The notes: generated by a model from the letters alone, not told the origin. Counted from the first letter of the stretch, positions 34,675-43,481 are shown. The stretch: 64,000 bases of DNA from Pedobacter cryoconitis (GCF_014200605.1 NZ_JACHCE010000002.1:673300-737299), one strand, 5' to 3'. A program made the numbers and translations.

Positions 34675-34678
34675 TTTT

Positions 34679-35446
34679 ATGTTTTTAACCGATACGCATA
34701 CACATTTGTATTACGAAACGGAAGAAGAAAAGCAGGCATTACTTTTTCAGCGCTGCTTTGAAAATAAGATAGACCGCTTATTTCTTCCTAATGTAGATAT
34801 CTCTTCCATCGCAAAGATTGATGATCTGGTCAGAAAGTATCCGGATAACTGTTTTGCTATGGCCGGACTGCACCCCTGCGAAGTCAAAGAAGGATATCAG
34901 CAGGTGCTTGCAGAAATCTATAACAGTATTGAAGGCCGTAAGATTTACGCCATTGGTGAGATCGGTATAGACCTTTACTGGGATAAGACAACACTGGCCA
35001 TACAGCAGGATGCCTTCAGGGAACAGATCAGATGGGCCAAAGCATTAAAGCTTCCTATTGTGATCCATTGCCGTGAAGCCTTTGATGAAGTCTTCGAAGT
35101 CCTTGAATCCGAAAAAGGGGATGACCTGAGAGGGATTCTTCATTGTTTTACAGGTAACCTGGAGCAGGCAAAAAGAACAATCGAATTGGGTTTCTATCTT
35201 GGTATAGGCGGAGTTGTTACCTATAAAAAGGCAGGTCTGGATGAAGTGCTTTCGCATATTCCTTTAGAACACCTGGTACTGGAAACAGACTCACCTTACC
35301 TGGCACCGGTGCCTTACAGAGGGAAACCTAATGAAAGCAGTTACCTTGTACATATTGCACAGAAAGTTGCTGATATTTATCATATTCATGTGGAACAAGT
35401 CGCAGAAGTAACTACAGCCAATTCTATAAAAATATTTAACGTCTAG
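34679..35446 (+). CDS. TatD-family metal-dependent DNase
   Basis: TatD-type hydrolases are TIM-barrel, metal-dependent nucleases acting on DNA ends, some with roles in DNA repair and tRNA quality. The 255-residue length is normal. Metal and catalytic residues are in DTHTHLYY (residues 4-11), AIGEIGIDLYWD, LPIVIHCREAFDE, LHCFTGN and LETDSPYLAPVPYRGKPNESSYL. It lies 6 bp upstream of ansA and heads a run of same-strand genes reaching ypdA. Confidence 0.92.
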   Translation: MFLTDTHTHLYYETEEEKQALLFQRCFENKIDRLFLPNVDISSIAKIDDLVRKYPDNCFAMAGLHPCEVKEGYQQVLAEIYNSIEGRKIYAIGEIGIDLYWDKTTLAIQQDAFREQIRWAKALKLPIVIHCREAFDEVFEVLESEKGDDLRGILHCFTGNLEQAKRTIELGFYLGIGGVVTYKKAGLDEVLSHIPLEHLVLETDSPYLAPVPYRGKPNESSYLVHIAQKVADIYHIHVEQVAEVTTANSIKIFNV

Positions 35447-35452
35447 CCCTAC

Positions 35453-36469
35453 ATGACAAAAATTCTCATTATCTATACAGGTGGAACTATCGGTATGGTC
35501 AATAACCCGCTGACGGGTTCATTAATTCCTTTTGATTTCGAGCAGATCCAGCAGAATGTACCTGAGCTGGCCCGTCTGAATTATCATCTTTCAGTTCATT
35601 CTTTTGATCCCATTCTGGATTCCTCGAACATGGATCCGGTTATCTGGGCAGAGCTGGCAGGGATTATTGAAAAGACCTATAATGATTATGATGGATTTGT
35701 GGTCTTACATGGTTCAGATACGATGGCCTATACGGCCTCAGCATTGAGTTTTATGCTGAAGAATCTGGCAAAGCCAGTGGTACTGACCGGTTCGCAGTTG
35801 CCAATCGGTGAAATCAGAACAGATGCCAAAGAAAACTTAATTACTGCACTGGAAATCGTGGCTACCAAAAATAACGGGGTTGCAATGGTACCGGAAGTAT
35901 GTATTTATTTTGACTATCAATTGTTCCGTGGTAACCGTTCTATTAAATATAACTCGGAGAAATTTGAAGCTTTTCAATCTCCTAATTACCATATTCTGGC
36001 AGAAGCAGGGGTAAACCTGTCATTTTATAATAACTATATCAATGAGCTGCCAAAAGAGCCTTTACAGGTGCAATCAAATTTCAATGCAAATATTGGCGTA
36101 TTGAAATTGTATCCTGGTATTACGGCACAGGCTGTTCAGGCGATCACCAGATCTGCCGTTGATGCCATTGTACTGGAAACTTTCGGATCGGGCAATACAA
36201 CGACTGCACAGTGGTTTATCGATAGCCTGCAGGCTGCCATAGATCAGGGTAAATTAATTGTTGATATTTCACAATGTCAGGGAGGTTCAGTGGAACTGGG
36301 TAAATACGAAACCAGTAAAAAATTGCAGCAAATGGGCATTATCAGTGGTTTTGATATGACATTTGAAGCTACAGTTACCAAACTAATGTACTTGATGGGT
36401 CAAAATCTCACAAATACTGAAATTGCAGGGCTAATGGAGCAATCTTTGCGCGGAGAATTAACAGCGTAA
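35453..36469 (+). CDS. ansA: Type I L-asparaginase
   Basis: Hydrolyses asparagine to aspartate and ammonia. The 338-residue protein has no signal peptide, consistent with the cytoplasmic type I enzyme. The catalytic Thr lies in YTGGTIGM (8-15), and the second Thr with its Ser-Asp partners in HGSDTMAYTASALSFML (86-102). VLTGSQLPIGEIRTDAKENL is a further family block. It follows tatD by 6 bp and precedes the sulfur-oxidation fusion by 13 bp. Confidence 0.93.
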   Translation: MTKILIIYTGGTIGMVNNPLTGSLIPFDFEQIQQNVPELARLNYHLSVHSFDPILDSSNMDPVIWAELAGIIEKTYNDYDGFVVLHGSDTMAYTASALSFMLKNLAKPVVLTGSQLPIGEIRTDAKENLITALEIVATKNNGVAMVPEVCIYFDYQLFRGNRSIKYNSEKFEAFQSPNYHILAEAGVNLSFYNNYINELPKEPLQVQSNFNANIGVLKLYPGITAQAVQAITRSAVDAIVLETFGSGNTTTAQWFIDSLQAAIDQGKLIVDISQCQGGSVELGKYETSKKLQQMGIISGFDMTFEATVTKLMYLMGQNLTNTEIAGLMEQSLRGELTA

Positions 36470-36482
36470 TAAAAATAGACTA

Positions 36483-37892
36483 ATGAAGATAGAGCAAATT
36501 TATACAGGCTGTCTGGCCGAAGCAGCTTATTATATTGAAAGCAACGGAGAGGCAGCGATTATTGATCCTTTAAGAGAAGTACAGCCATATCTTAAAAAAG
36601 CTAAACTGGCAGGCGCTCAGATTAAATATATTTTTGAGACACATTTTCATGCTGATTTCGTGTCAGGACATGTTGATCTTGCCCAGCATTCAGGAGCTAA
36701 AATTATTTATGGCCCTACCGCACAGACTACATTTGATTCTTATATAGCAACCGACGGCGAAACCTTTAAAATCGGGGAGCTGACGATTACAACTTTACAT
36801 ACTCCGGGGCATACACCAGAGTCTACTACTTATCTGCTGAGTGATAAACAGGGTAAGCCTTACTGTATTTTTACAGGAGATACTTTATTTATTGGCGATG
36901 TGGGCAGACCGGATCTGGTACAAAAGGGTGCACTGACTGCCGAAGATATGGCAGGTACACTGTATGATTCCCTGCATACAAAAATTCTTACTTTACCTGA
37001 TGATGTCCTGGTTTATCCGGCACATGGGGCAGGTTCTGCCTGTGGTAAACATATGAGTAAAGAAACGTTTGATACCCTTGGCCATCAGAAGGAAGTGAAT
37101 TATGCACTGAAAACTTCTGGCCGGGAAGATTTTATCAAACAAGTAACGGAAGGTACTTTACCACCACCACAATATTTTGCAAAAAATGCAGCTATCAATA
37201 AAAACGGCTATGAAAGCTTTGCTGACGTTAAAGAAAAGGGATTAATCCCGATGGAGCCGGAAGAGTTTGAAGCAACTGTAAATCATGTGGGTGCATTGAT
37301 TCTGGATACCAGAGATCCACAGGAATTTGCTAAATCTTTTATCCCTTCGTCAATTAATATTGGTTTGAACGGACAGTTTGCTCCCTGGGTTGGCGCATTG
37401 ATTACCGATTTGAAACAACCTTTGTTATTAATTGTAGAAGAAGGCAAAGCCGAAGAAGCAATTACCCGTTTAGCAAGGGTAGGTTACGATGAGACGATCG
37501 GTTATCTGGCAGGTGGAATAGCTGCCTGGATAGCTGCCGGTAAAGACGTGGATACCATTGATTCCATTGCAGTGGCTGATTTTGAGGACGTGGTATATAC
37601 AAATCCTGATCTAAAAGTACTGGATGTACGTAAACCCGGTGAATATGAAGCGGGGCATCTGGAATGTACACTGACCCGTCCGCTGGATTATATCAATGAC
37701 TGGACAAATGAGATTAATCCGCTTGAAACCTATTATATCCATTGTGCAGGTGGTTACCGTTCTATGATTGCCGCTTCTATTTTAAAAGCAAGAGGGGCAG
37801 ACCGTGTAATTGATATCAAAGGGGGTTATGCTGCAATCCGTTCTACAAGTTTAAAACGGACAGATAACTCTGTAAAAGAAATTAAATCCTGA
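36483..37892 (+). CDS. Persulfide dioxygenase-rhodanese fusion (CstB/Blh-like)
   Basis: A 469-residue cytoplasmic fusion. The N-terminal metallo-beta-lactamase domain (1-250) has the persulfide-dioxygenase form of the metal motif: His54, His56 and Asp58 in ETHFHADFVSGH, with His63, then TPGHTPES and FTGDTLFIGDVGRPDL. Two rhodanese domains follow. The first (about 260-360) lacks an active Cys, with Glu-Glu at that place (LLIVEEGK). The second (about 365-460) has the active Cys421 in HCAGGYRS. It probably oxidises a low-molecular-weight persulfide, here perhaps bacillithiol persulfide, to sulfite or thiosulfate. ypdA follows after 7 bp, which favours that substrate. Confidence 0.88.
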   Translation: MKIEQIYTGCLAEAAYYIESNGEAAIIDPLREVQPYLKKAKLAGAQIKYIFETHFHADFVSGHVDLAQHSGAKIIYGPTAQTTFDSYIATDGETFKIGELTITTLHTPGHTPESTTYLLSDKQGKPYCIFTGDTLFIGDVGRPDLVQKGALTAEDMAGTLYDSLHTKILTLPDDVLVYPAHGAGSACGKHMSKETFDTLGHQKEVNYALKTSGREDFIKQVTEGTLPPPQYFAKNAAINKNGYESFADVKEKGLIPMEPEEFEATVNHVGALILDTRDPQEFAKSFIPSSINIGLNGQFAPWVGALITDLKQPLLLIVEEGKAEEAITRLARVGYDETIGYLAGGIAAWIAAGKDVDTIDSIAVADFEDVVYTNPDLKVLDVRKPGEYEAGHLECTLTRPLDYINDWTNEINPLETYYIHCAGGYRSMIAASILKARGADRVIDIKGGYAAIRSTSLKRTDNSVKEIKS

Positions 37893-37899
37893 TTTGTTA

Positions 37900-38865
37900 A
37901 TGGAAGAATATGATGTTCTGATCATAGGTGCAGGCCCAATCGGCATGGCTTGTGGGATAGAAGCCAAAAAGGCAGGACTTAAATATGTGATTATAGAAAA
38001 GGGTGCACTGGTTAACAGTCTGTATAATTACCCTGTTTTTATGACTTTTTTTTCTACTTCCCAGAAGCTGGAGATTGGTGAGGTTCCTTTTGTAAGCATC
38101 AGCCCTAAGCCTAACCGGAATGAAGCGGTAGAATATTATCGCCGGGTGGCGGAAAAATTTGATTTACAGATCAATCTTTTTGAAAAGGTAGAGGAAGTGA
38201 ATAAAGTATCTGCAGCAGCATTTGAAGTCAGGACTTCTAAAAGAACTTATAAAACTAAAAATGTGATTATTTCCACAGGGTTTTATGATGTGCCGCTATT
38301 AATGGATATTCCGGGAGAAAATCTGCCTAAAGTGGCACATTATTATAAAGATCCGCATTTATATGCTTTTCAGAATGTTGTGGTCATCGGGGCAAATAAC
38401 TCTGCTATAGATGCTGCATTGGAAACTTACCGTAAAGGGGCAAAAGTAACTTTAGTAATCCGTAATGCTGAAATTGGTTCTTATGTGAAATACTGGGTAC
38501 GCCCGGATATAGAAAACAGGATTAAAGAGGGAGAGATCAAGGCTTATTTCAATGCAGAAGTGACTGCTATAGCAGAAGATACTGTAACGATCAAAACACA
38601 GCAGGAAACGCTGACACTGGAGAATGACTTTGTGATTGCGATGACTGGTTATAAACCTGATTTCGCGATGCTCAGAAAATTGGGTGTACAGCTTGAAGGT
38701 GAATCTTCTGCACCTGCATATAATCCTGAAACAATGGAAACAAGCCTGCCTGGTTTATACCTTGCGGGTGTAGTTTGCGGCGGTATGGACACGCATAAAT
38801 GGTTTATTGAGAACTCCAGGGTACATGCAGAACAGATCTTTAAACACATCACGCTTCAACATTAA
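37900..38865 (+). CDS. ypdA: Bacillithiol disulfide reductase YpdA
   Basis: YpdA is an FAD- and NADPH-dependent reductase that turns oxidised bacillithiol (BSSB) back to BSH. From the ATG at 37900 it has 321 residues; the TTG-TTA before it is not used. The FAD loop is GAGPIG (10-15) in EYDVLIIGAGPIGMACG. The family blocks LVNSLYNYPVFMTFFSTSQ and the second dinucleotide motif VVVIGANNSAIDAALE follow, then VIAMTGYKPDF and LYLAGVVCGGMDTHKWFIENSR. There is no CxxC pair, as expected for YpdA rather than thioredoxin reductase. It follows the persulfide dioxygenase fusion by 7 bp. Confidence 0.92.
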   Translation: MEEYDVLIIGAGPIGMACGIEAKKAGLKYVIIEKGALVNSLYNYPVFMTFFSTSQKLEIGEVPFVSISPKPNRNEAVEYYRRVAEKFDLQINLFEKVEEVNKVSAAAFEVRTSKRTYKTKNVIISTGFYDVPLLMDIPGENLPKVAHYYKDPHLYAFQNVVVIGANNSAIDAALETYRKGAKVTLVIRNAEIGSYVKYWVRPDIENRIKEGEIKAYFNAEVTAIAEDTVTIKTQQETLTLENDFVIAMTGYKPDFAMLRKLGVQLEGESSAPAYNPETMETSLPGLYLAGVVCGGMDTHKWFIENSRVHAEQIFKHITLQH

Positions 38866-38918
38866 TCGTAATAATTTAATTTTAAAATTTCATTCAACCA
38901 GAATTAACTGAATTTAGT

Positions 38919-38926
38919 TAAGTTTG
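38919..38926 (+). promoter_or_regulatory. Candidate -7 box TAAGTTTG for the polyprenyl synthase gene
   Basis: TAAGTTTGCACA lies 19 bases before the ATG at 38946; fits TAnnTTTG. Confidence 0.45.
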
Positions 38927-38945
38927 CACATATTTTCAAACCTGA

Positions 38946-39917
38946 ATGCCGGGAATAAATCAGATTAAGAAACCCATAGCCGCAGATATAGCAGTCTTTG
39001 AAGAAAAATTCAAAGCTTCAATGCATAGTGACGCCCCATTACTGGATCGCATCACACACTATATCGTCAAGAGAAAAGGTAAACAGATCAGACCTATGTT
39101 TGTATTTTTTGCCGCTAAACTTTGCGGTGGGATTATTGAATCCACACACCGTGGAGCTGCTCTGGTAGAGTTATTGCACACTGCAACGCTGGTCCATGAT
39201 GATGTGGTGGATAATGCCTACGAACGCAGAGGGTTCTTTTCAATCAATGCTTTATGGAAGAATAAGATTGCTGTACTGGTAGGTGACTATCTGCTGGCCA
39301 AAGGTCTTCTGCTTTCTGTAAACAATAATGAATTCCGCCTTCTGCAAATCGTTTCTGAAGCTGTAAAGCAAATGAGCGAAGGAGAACTATTACAGATTGA
39401 AAAGGTGCGCAGAATGGATATCAGTGAAGAACTTTATTTTGATGTGATCCGTCAGAAGACTGCATCGCTGATTGCTTCCTGCTGTGCCTGTGGTGCTGCA
39501 TCGGCTGGTGCTGACGATGAGACTATTGAAAAAATGCGCTTATTCGGTGAAAAGGTGGGTATTGCCTTCCAGATTAAAGATGATACTTTCGATTTTGGTA
39601 CTGATGATGTGGGTAAACCTCTGGGGATAGATATCAAGGAGAAGAAGGTTACGCTTCCACTAATCTATGCTTTAAACCGTGCGGATAAGGCAGAGAAGAA
39701 GAAAATGATCAACCTGGTAAAAAACCATAATGATGAACCTGCCAAAATACAGCAGATCATTGATTTTGTGAATAGCAAAGATGGGGTACATTATGCGACA
39801 GAGAAAATGACGCAGTATCAGCAGGAAGCATTTGATATCTTATATACTTTTGAAGAAAGTGAGGCCAGAACAGGCCTTGAACAATTGGTCCGCTATACTA
39901 CGGAACGTAAAAAGTAA
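38946..39917 (+). CDS. Long-chain polyprenyl diphosphate synthase
   Basis: Head-to-tail prenyltransferase that builds the long isoprenoid tail, probably of menaquinone. The 323-residue length is normal. The region KGKQIRPMFVFFAAKL precedes the first Asp-rich motif DDVVD (85-89) in HDDVVDNAYERRG; the second is DDTFDF in FQIKDDTFDFGTDDVGKPLGIDIKEKK. This matches the IspB/octaprenyl synthase group rather than short-chain IspA. Chain length cannot be read from sequence alone. Transcribed from its own promoter box. Confidence 0.93.
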   Translation: MPGINQIKKPIAADIAVFEEKFKASMHSDAPLLDRITHYIVKRKGKQIRPMFVFFAAKLCGGIIESTHRGAALVELLHTATLVHDDVVDNAYERRGFFSINALWKNKIAVLVGDYLLAKGLLLSVNNNEFRLLQIVSEAVKQMSEGELLQIEKVRRMDISEELYFDVIRQKTASLIASCCACGAASAGADDETIEKMRLFGEKVGIAFQIKDDTFDFGTDDVGKPLGIDIKEKKVTLPLIYALNRADKAEKKKMINLVKNHNDEPAKIQQIIDFVNSKDGVHYATEKMTQYQQEAFDILYTFEESEARTGLEQLVRYTTERKK

Positions 39918-39989
39918 CAATTTCTATACACGATATTTTTGTGTTTATATATTTTAATTAAAAGCTTATTTTAATCGAAATATATTTCC

Positions 39990-41441
39990 ATGAAGATTTT
40001 TTCCTCTCTCTTTCTTGCCGGGCTGGCAATTTCTGCGCATGCCCAGGATAATTACAGTAAAGCCTTTGATCAGATCAATACTGATGTACAACAGCATTCC
40101 AAAGCTTATAGTACATTGAAATCTGCTACGGAGACTATTGGCCACCGCTTAACGGGTTCTGCCAATGGGGCCAGAGCGGAAGCCTATGCTTTTAATTTAT
40201 TTAAGTCTTATGGTTATGATGTGCGCTATCAGCCTTTCGAAGTGGAAAGCTGGAGCAGAATCAGTAATGAAACGAAAATAGGGGATGGAGAAGGTTCTTT
40301 GAAGGCTATACCTTCGGTAGCTCTCGCACATTCGCCGGTAAAATCGGCTGTTACAGCTGAAGTGATAGATTTGGGAAATGGCCTGGAAGATGATTATGTG
40401 AAAGATGGAGGGAAGGTTAAGGGAAAAATTGCTTTGGTTTATCTGGGGGTGTTACCGGGATCGCCGCAAGGAACTCCTTCTTTACATCGTTCTGAAAAGA
40501 CAGCTATTGCAATTCAGCATGGCGCAGTAGGGATTATCATTATCAATGGAGTAAAGGGTGGTGTTTTGCTGACCGGTACGGCTTCTGTAACGGGCAAACT
40601 GATTACAATTCCAGCGGTGTGTATCGGATTGGAAAATGGTATAGCGATTAAAGAGCAATTGAAGTCAAAAGCGCAATACGCGAGTTTAAATATGACGAAT
40701 TTCTCGGGGATGATTAAAGCGAGAAATGTGATCGCTACACTGAAGGGTGAATCGCTTCCACAGGAGAAGATACTTGTCGGCGGACACCTGGATAGCTGGG
40801 ATCTGGCTACGGGTGCCATTGATAATGGAATCGGTTCTTTTGCTGTGATGGATATGGCAAGGTCTTTTAAAGCACTTAATTTGAAAACGAAGCGTACGGT
40901 TGAGTTTATTCTTTTTATGGGCGAAGAGCAGGGTTTGTTAGGGTCTAAGGCTTATATCGCCCAGGCGGAAAAGAAACATGAGTTAGAGAAGGTAAGGTTC
41001 ATGCTGAATTATGATATGACGAACGATCCTAAAGGGTTTGCAACAAGCAGGGTAGAGATGAAGGGCGCGTTTACGGATTGGGGCAGCCAGATCGCTAAAA
41101 TTGATACAGGTTTTAAGAATTTGTTTGTTGCTGGTGCATGGTTACATAGCGACCACCAGCCTTTTATGCTGGCAGGAATTCCTACGGGCGGTGGCACGGG
41201 CGGCCAATTGCCGAACCATTCGGGACAGTTTTATCACTCTGATGGAGATAGCTTTAAATTGGTGGATGAACAGGGTTTGAAGAATACGGTAAGGTATAGT
41301 GCCATGCTGACTTATGCGCTGGCCAATACGGAGGTTATTCCTGTAGGAGTACAGACTGAGGATAAGTTGAAGAAGTTTTTACAAGAGAACAACCTGGAAG
41401 AGCCGCTGAGGATTGCAGGGGAGTGGCGTTGGGGGGGCTAA
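39990..41441 (+). CDS. Exported M28-family zinc peptidase with PA domain
   Basis: A 483-residue peptidase resembling carboxypeptidase Q. It has a signal peptide (MKIFSSLFLAGLAISAHAQ) and a PA insert around 120-240 (VKGKIALVYLG, AIQHGAVGIIIINGVKGG). The di-zinc M28 core has ligands His and Asp in GGHLDSWDLATGAIDNG, the catalytic and metal Glu pair in LFMGEEQGLLGSKAY, Asp in MLNYDMTNDPKG and His in HSDHQPFMLAG. It releases amino acids from peptides in the periplasm. It follows the polyprenyl synthase by 72 bp. The coding end is unusually G-rich (GGGGGGG before the stop). Confidence 0.92.
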   Translation: MKIFSSLFLAGLAISAHAQDNYSKAFDQINTDVQQHSKAYSTLKSATETIGHRLTGSANGARAEAYAFNLFKSYGYDVRYQPFEVESWSRISNETKIGDGEGSLKAIPSVALAHSPVKSAVTAEVIDLGNGLEDDYVKDGGKVKGKIALVYLGVLPGSPQGTPSLHRSEKTAIAIQHGAVGIIIINGVKGGVLLTGTASVTGKLITIPAVCIGLENGIAIKEQLKSKAQYASLNMTNFSGMIKARNVIATLKGESLPQEKILVGGHLDSWDLATGAIDNGIGSFAVMDMARSFKALNLKTKRTVEFILFMGEEQGLLGSKAYIAQAEKKHELEKVRFMLNYDMTNDPKGFATSRVEMKGAFTDWGSQIAKIDTGFKNLFVAGAWLHSDHQPFMLAGIPTGGGTGGQLPNHSGQFYHSDGDSFKLVDEQGLKNTVRYSAMLTYALANTEVIPVGVQTEDKLKKFLQENNLEEPLRIAGEWRWGG

Positions 41442-41453
41442 GTCTACCCTAAT

Positions 41454-41540
41454 AAAAAAAGGTATACCATGTTCGGTGGGCATTAATTTCCTGAAGAAGG
41501 AAAAGAACGCTATTCCCTCACATTGGTATACCTTTTTTTT
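41454..41540. terminator. Bidirectional hairpin with long loop after the M28 peptidase
   Basis: AAAAAAAGGTATACCA (41454-41469) pairs perfectly with its inverse (41524-41539), ending in eight T. The 54-base loop holds a small inner hairpin (TTCC...GGAA). Probable terminator. Confidence 0.7.
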
Positions 41541-42031
41541 ATACGATATCCTGTTGCAGGATGGCCGGGAAGATGGGTTAGGTAGAAGATAGTTATGCAG
41601 GAAGAAACCTTTGATTATACTGGATGGAATCCTGTCTGATTTAGGATGAGCTATTACCACAATGTGGTTAAATACTATGGTTAGGCTATAGTATTTAATT
41701 TTTATTTAAAAAGTAATTCACCTTAAATTCAGTGTTTATCCGATAAAAATTGAATGAGGTCTGAAGCACCCCTGAAAGAGCTTCGAACAATGTCTCGACA
41801 AGGTATGTTTACTGTATTGATAGTCAGTGATTTATGATTGGGTCGTTTGGTCTGTTTTTGAAGTGTTTTTTTACGCTTAAAGGGTTAATTTATGGTGTCT
41901 TCATTCTTATACAATGGCCTGGCTTACTGCATTCTAAAAATGAGGGCAGTGTGAGGGGGCCAAATTATTAATTAGGAGAGGTTACCGATTTTCGATTATA
42001 TTTACCCTATAAAATAATTGCAGGGGCGTAG
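41541..42031. other. Gene-free stretch upstream of the LacI-type regulator
   Basis: No credible reading frame is seen. It contains the hairpin ATCCTG-TTG-CAGGAT at 41548-41562 and two adjoining inverted repeats, ACCACA-A-TGTGGT (41656-41668) and TAAATACTAT with its inverse (41669-41697). The last 50 bases are AT-rich, with TATATTTA near 42000 as a poor promoter box. Confidence 0.5.
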
Positions 42032-43060
42032 ATGCGTAATATCAACATAAAAGAACTGGCGAAAGCGCTTAATTTATCGACTTCAACTGTTTCCAGAGCA
42101 TTTCGGGATAATAGTGATATCAGTAAAGAAACCAAAGATAAAATATTGGCGGCTGCAAAAGAACTGAATTATCAGCCAAATCATTATGCAAGCAATCTAA
42201 GAGAACAGCGCAGTAAAACTATTGCTGTGATTGTTCCCGAACTGGCCAATAATTTCTTTGCACAGGTTATTCATGGAATTGAAGGGGTAGCCAGAGCTAA
42301 AGGTTATCATATTCTGATCTATGCCACGGATGATGAGTATGAGAAGGAAGTTTCCTTTATCAGACATCTTCATAATGGAAGAGCTGACGGGATTATTATG
42401 TCCGTATCTGGCGAAGCCAATGATCATAATTACCTGAATGAGCTCCACCAGAAAAGACTACCGCTGGTTTTCTTTGACAGGGTATATGAAGATATTATTA
42501 CACCAAGAGTCATTACCAATGACTATGACAGCAGCTTCTCTGCTGTACAACATCTGATTAAACAGGGGTGTGAACGTATTGCCTGTTTAGTTATTAATAA
42601 GAACCTTTCAATCGGTAAAACCAGGATGCAGGGGTATCTGGATGCACTGGCAAAATATAAGATCCCTTTTGATGATCGCCTGATCGTAGATTGTACCAAT
42701 AGCTATAAAAGGAATAATGTAATTCTGAAGGATATGCTGAAAAACCTAAAACCTGACGGGGTATTCACTTCTGTAGAACGTCTGGCCTTTGCGACTTACT
42801 ATGCCTGCAATGATCTTGACATTAATATCCCCGGACAGGTCAAAGTTGTGGGCTTCTCGAGCCTGCAGATCGCACCTTTACTGAACCCTTCCTTAACTAC
42901 AGTTACCCAGCCATCTACAGAGATTGGAGTGGAGGCAGCATCGCTTTTATTCAAAATGCTGGAGCGCCCTGAGACAGTCAATGTCAATGAAAAAATCATA
43001 CTCGAATCCAAACTTGTGAAGCGAAATTCTACAGCCTCCGGAACGTTAAAAAAACGTTAA
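42032..43060 (+). CDS. LacI-family transcription regulator of the maltodextrin locus
   Basis: A 342-residue LacI/GalR regulator. The N-terminal helix-turn-helix (residues 1-25: INIKELAKALNLSTSTVSRAF) and hinge helix (NHYASNL, about 51-57) are intact, the hinge predicting an operator with central CG. The periplasmic-binding-protein-like effector domain runs from KTIAVIVPELANNFFAQVIHGIEGVA to the end, including DGIIMSVSGE, FDRVYEDI and VVGFSSLQIAPLLNPSLTTV. It is placed directly upstream of the susC-to-transporter genes and is their likely regulator. The inducer is probably maltose or a maltodextrin (inference). Confidence 0.93.
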   Translation: MRNINIKELAKALNLSTSTVSRAFRDNSDISKETKDKILAAAKELNYQPNHYASNLREQRSKTIAVIVPELANNFFAQVIHGIEGVARAKGYHILIYATDDEYEKEVSFIRHLHNGRADGIIMSVSGEANDHNYLNELHQKRLPLVFFDRVYEDIITPRVITNDYDSSFSAVQHLIKQGCERIACLVINKNLSIGKTRMQGYLDALAKYKIPFDDRLIVDCTNSYKRNNVILKDMLKNLKPDGVFTSVERLAFATYYACNDLDINIPGQVKVVGFSSLQIAPLLNPSLTTVTQPSTEIGVEAASLLFKMLERPETVNVNEKIILESKLVKRNSTASGTLKKR

Positions 43061-43172
43061 ATTTCTATAAAAAAATCGTGTGTTTTTGAGCAGAATATTT
43101 TAGGTTTCTCCGGAAATACGCAGAATTCCAGTTTTTTTTTCTGTCGTCATTGTTAATAATGTTCTCTAAGTT

Positions 43173-43198
43173 CGGGAACGTTCCCGGTATCGTTCCCG
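43173..43198. promoter_or_regulatory. LacI-type operator candidate
   Basis: CGGGAACGTTCCCG (43173-43186) is a perfect 14-base palindrome with central CG, the form preferred by LacI-family hinge helices. The half site CGTTCCCG repeats at 43191-43198, 12 bases after its first occurrence. It is in the intergenic space between the regulator and susC. Confidence 0.65.
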
Positions 43199-43392
43199 TA
43201 AAACTGGTCAAAAATGGCTTAGTGTAAAAAAAACACTTTTATGAGGTCTTATTTTGATTTAATATTTTGATTATCAGATGTTTATTTAGATGTTTTTGGA
43301 ATATTGATGAAAAAGTTGGTAGAATTTATTAGGGTTTTTTTGATCTTTTGAAATATTAAATATTGTGTTAAAAAATTATTTGATATAAAATT

Positions 43393-43421
43393 TTGAAATA
43401 TGATCCCCGAATGTAAATTTA
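43393..43421 (+). promoter_or_regulatory. Candidate susC promoter
   Basis: TTG (43393-43395), then 18 bases, then TAAATTTA (43414-43421), one base off TAnnTTTG. The inverted repeat GTGTGT-GAT-ACACAC at 43426-43440 would lie at the transcription start. Confidence 0.4.
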
Positions 43422-43481
43422 CGATGTGTGTGATACACACCCTGGATTATCCAAATATATAACCAAAAAAAACTATTAAAT

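Larger units (their letters stand above)
43061..43481. other. Regulatory region between the LacI-type gene and susC
   Basis: A 421-base gap without a gene. It contains the palindromic operator candidate at 43173-43186 with a repeated half site, a promoter candidate at 43393-43421 and a GTGTGT-GAT-ACACAC inverted repeat at 43426-43440. The rest is very AT-rich. Confidence 0.6.

Noticed and set aside
41379..41660. 93-codon reverse-strand frame across the end of the M28 peptidase gene
   Set aside because: It runs through the hairpin at 41454-41540 and into the peptidase coding region, and has no domain or start signal.
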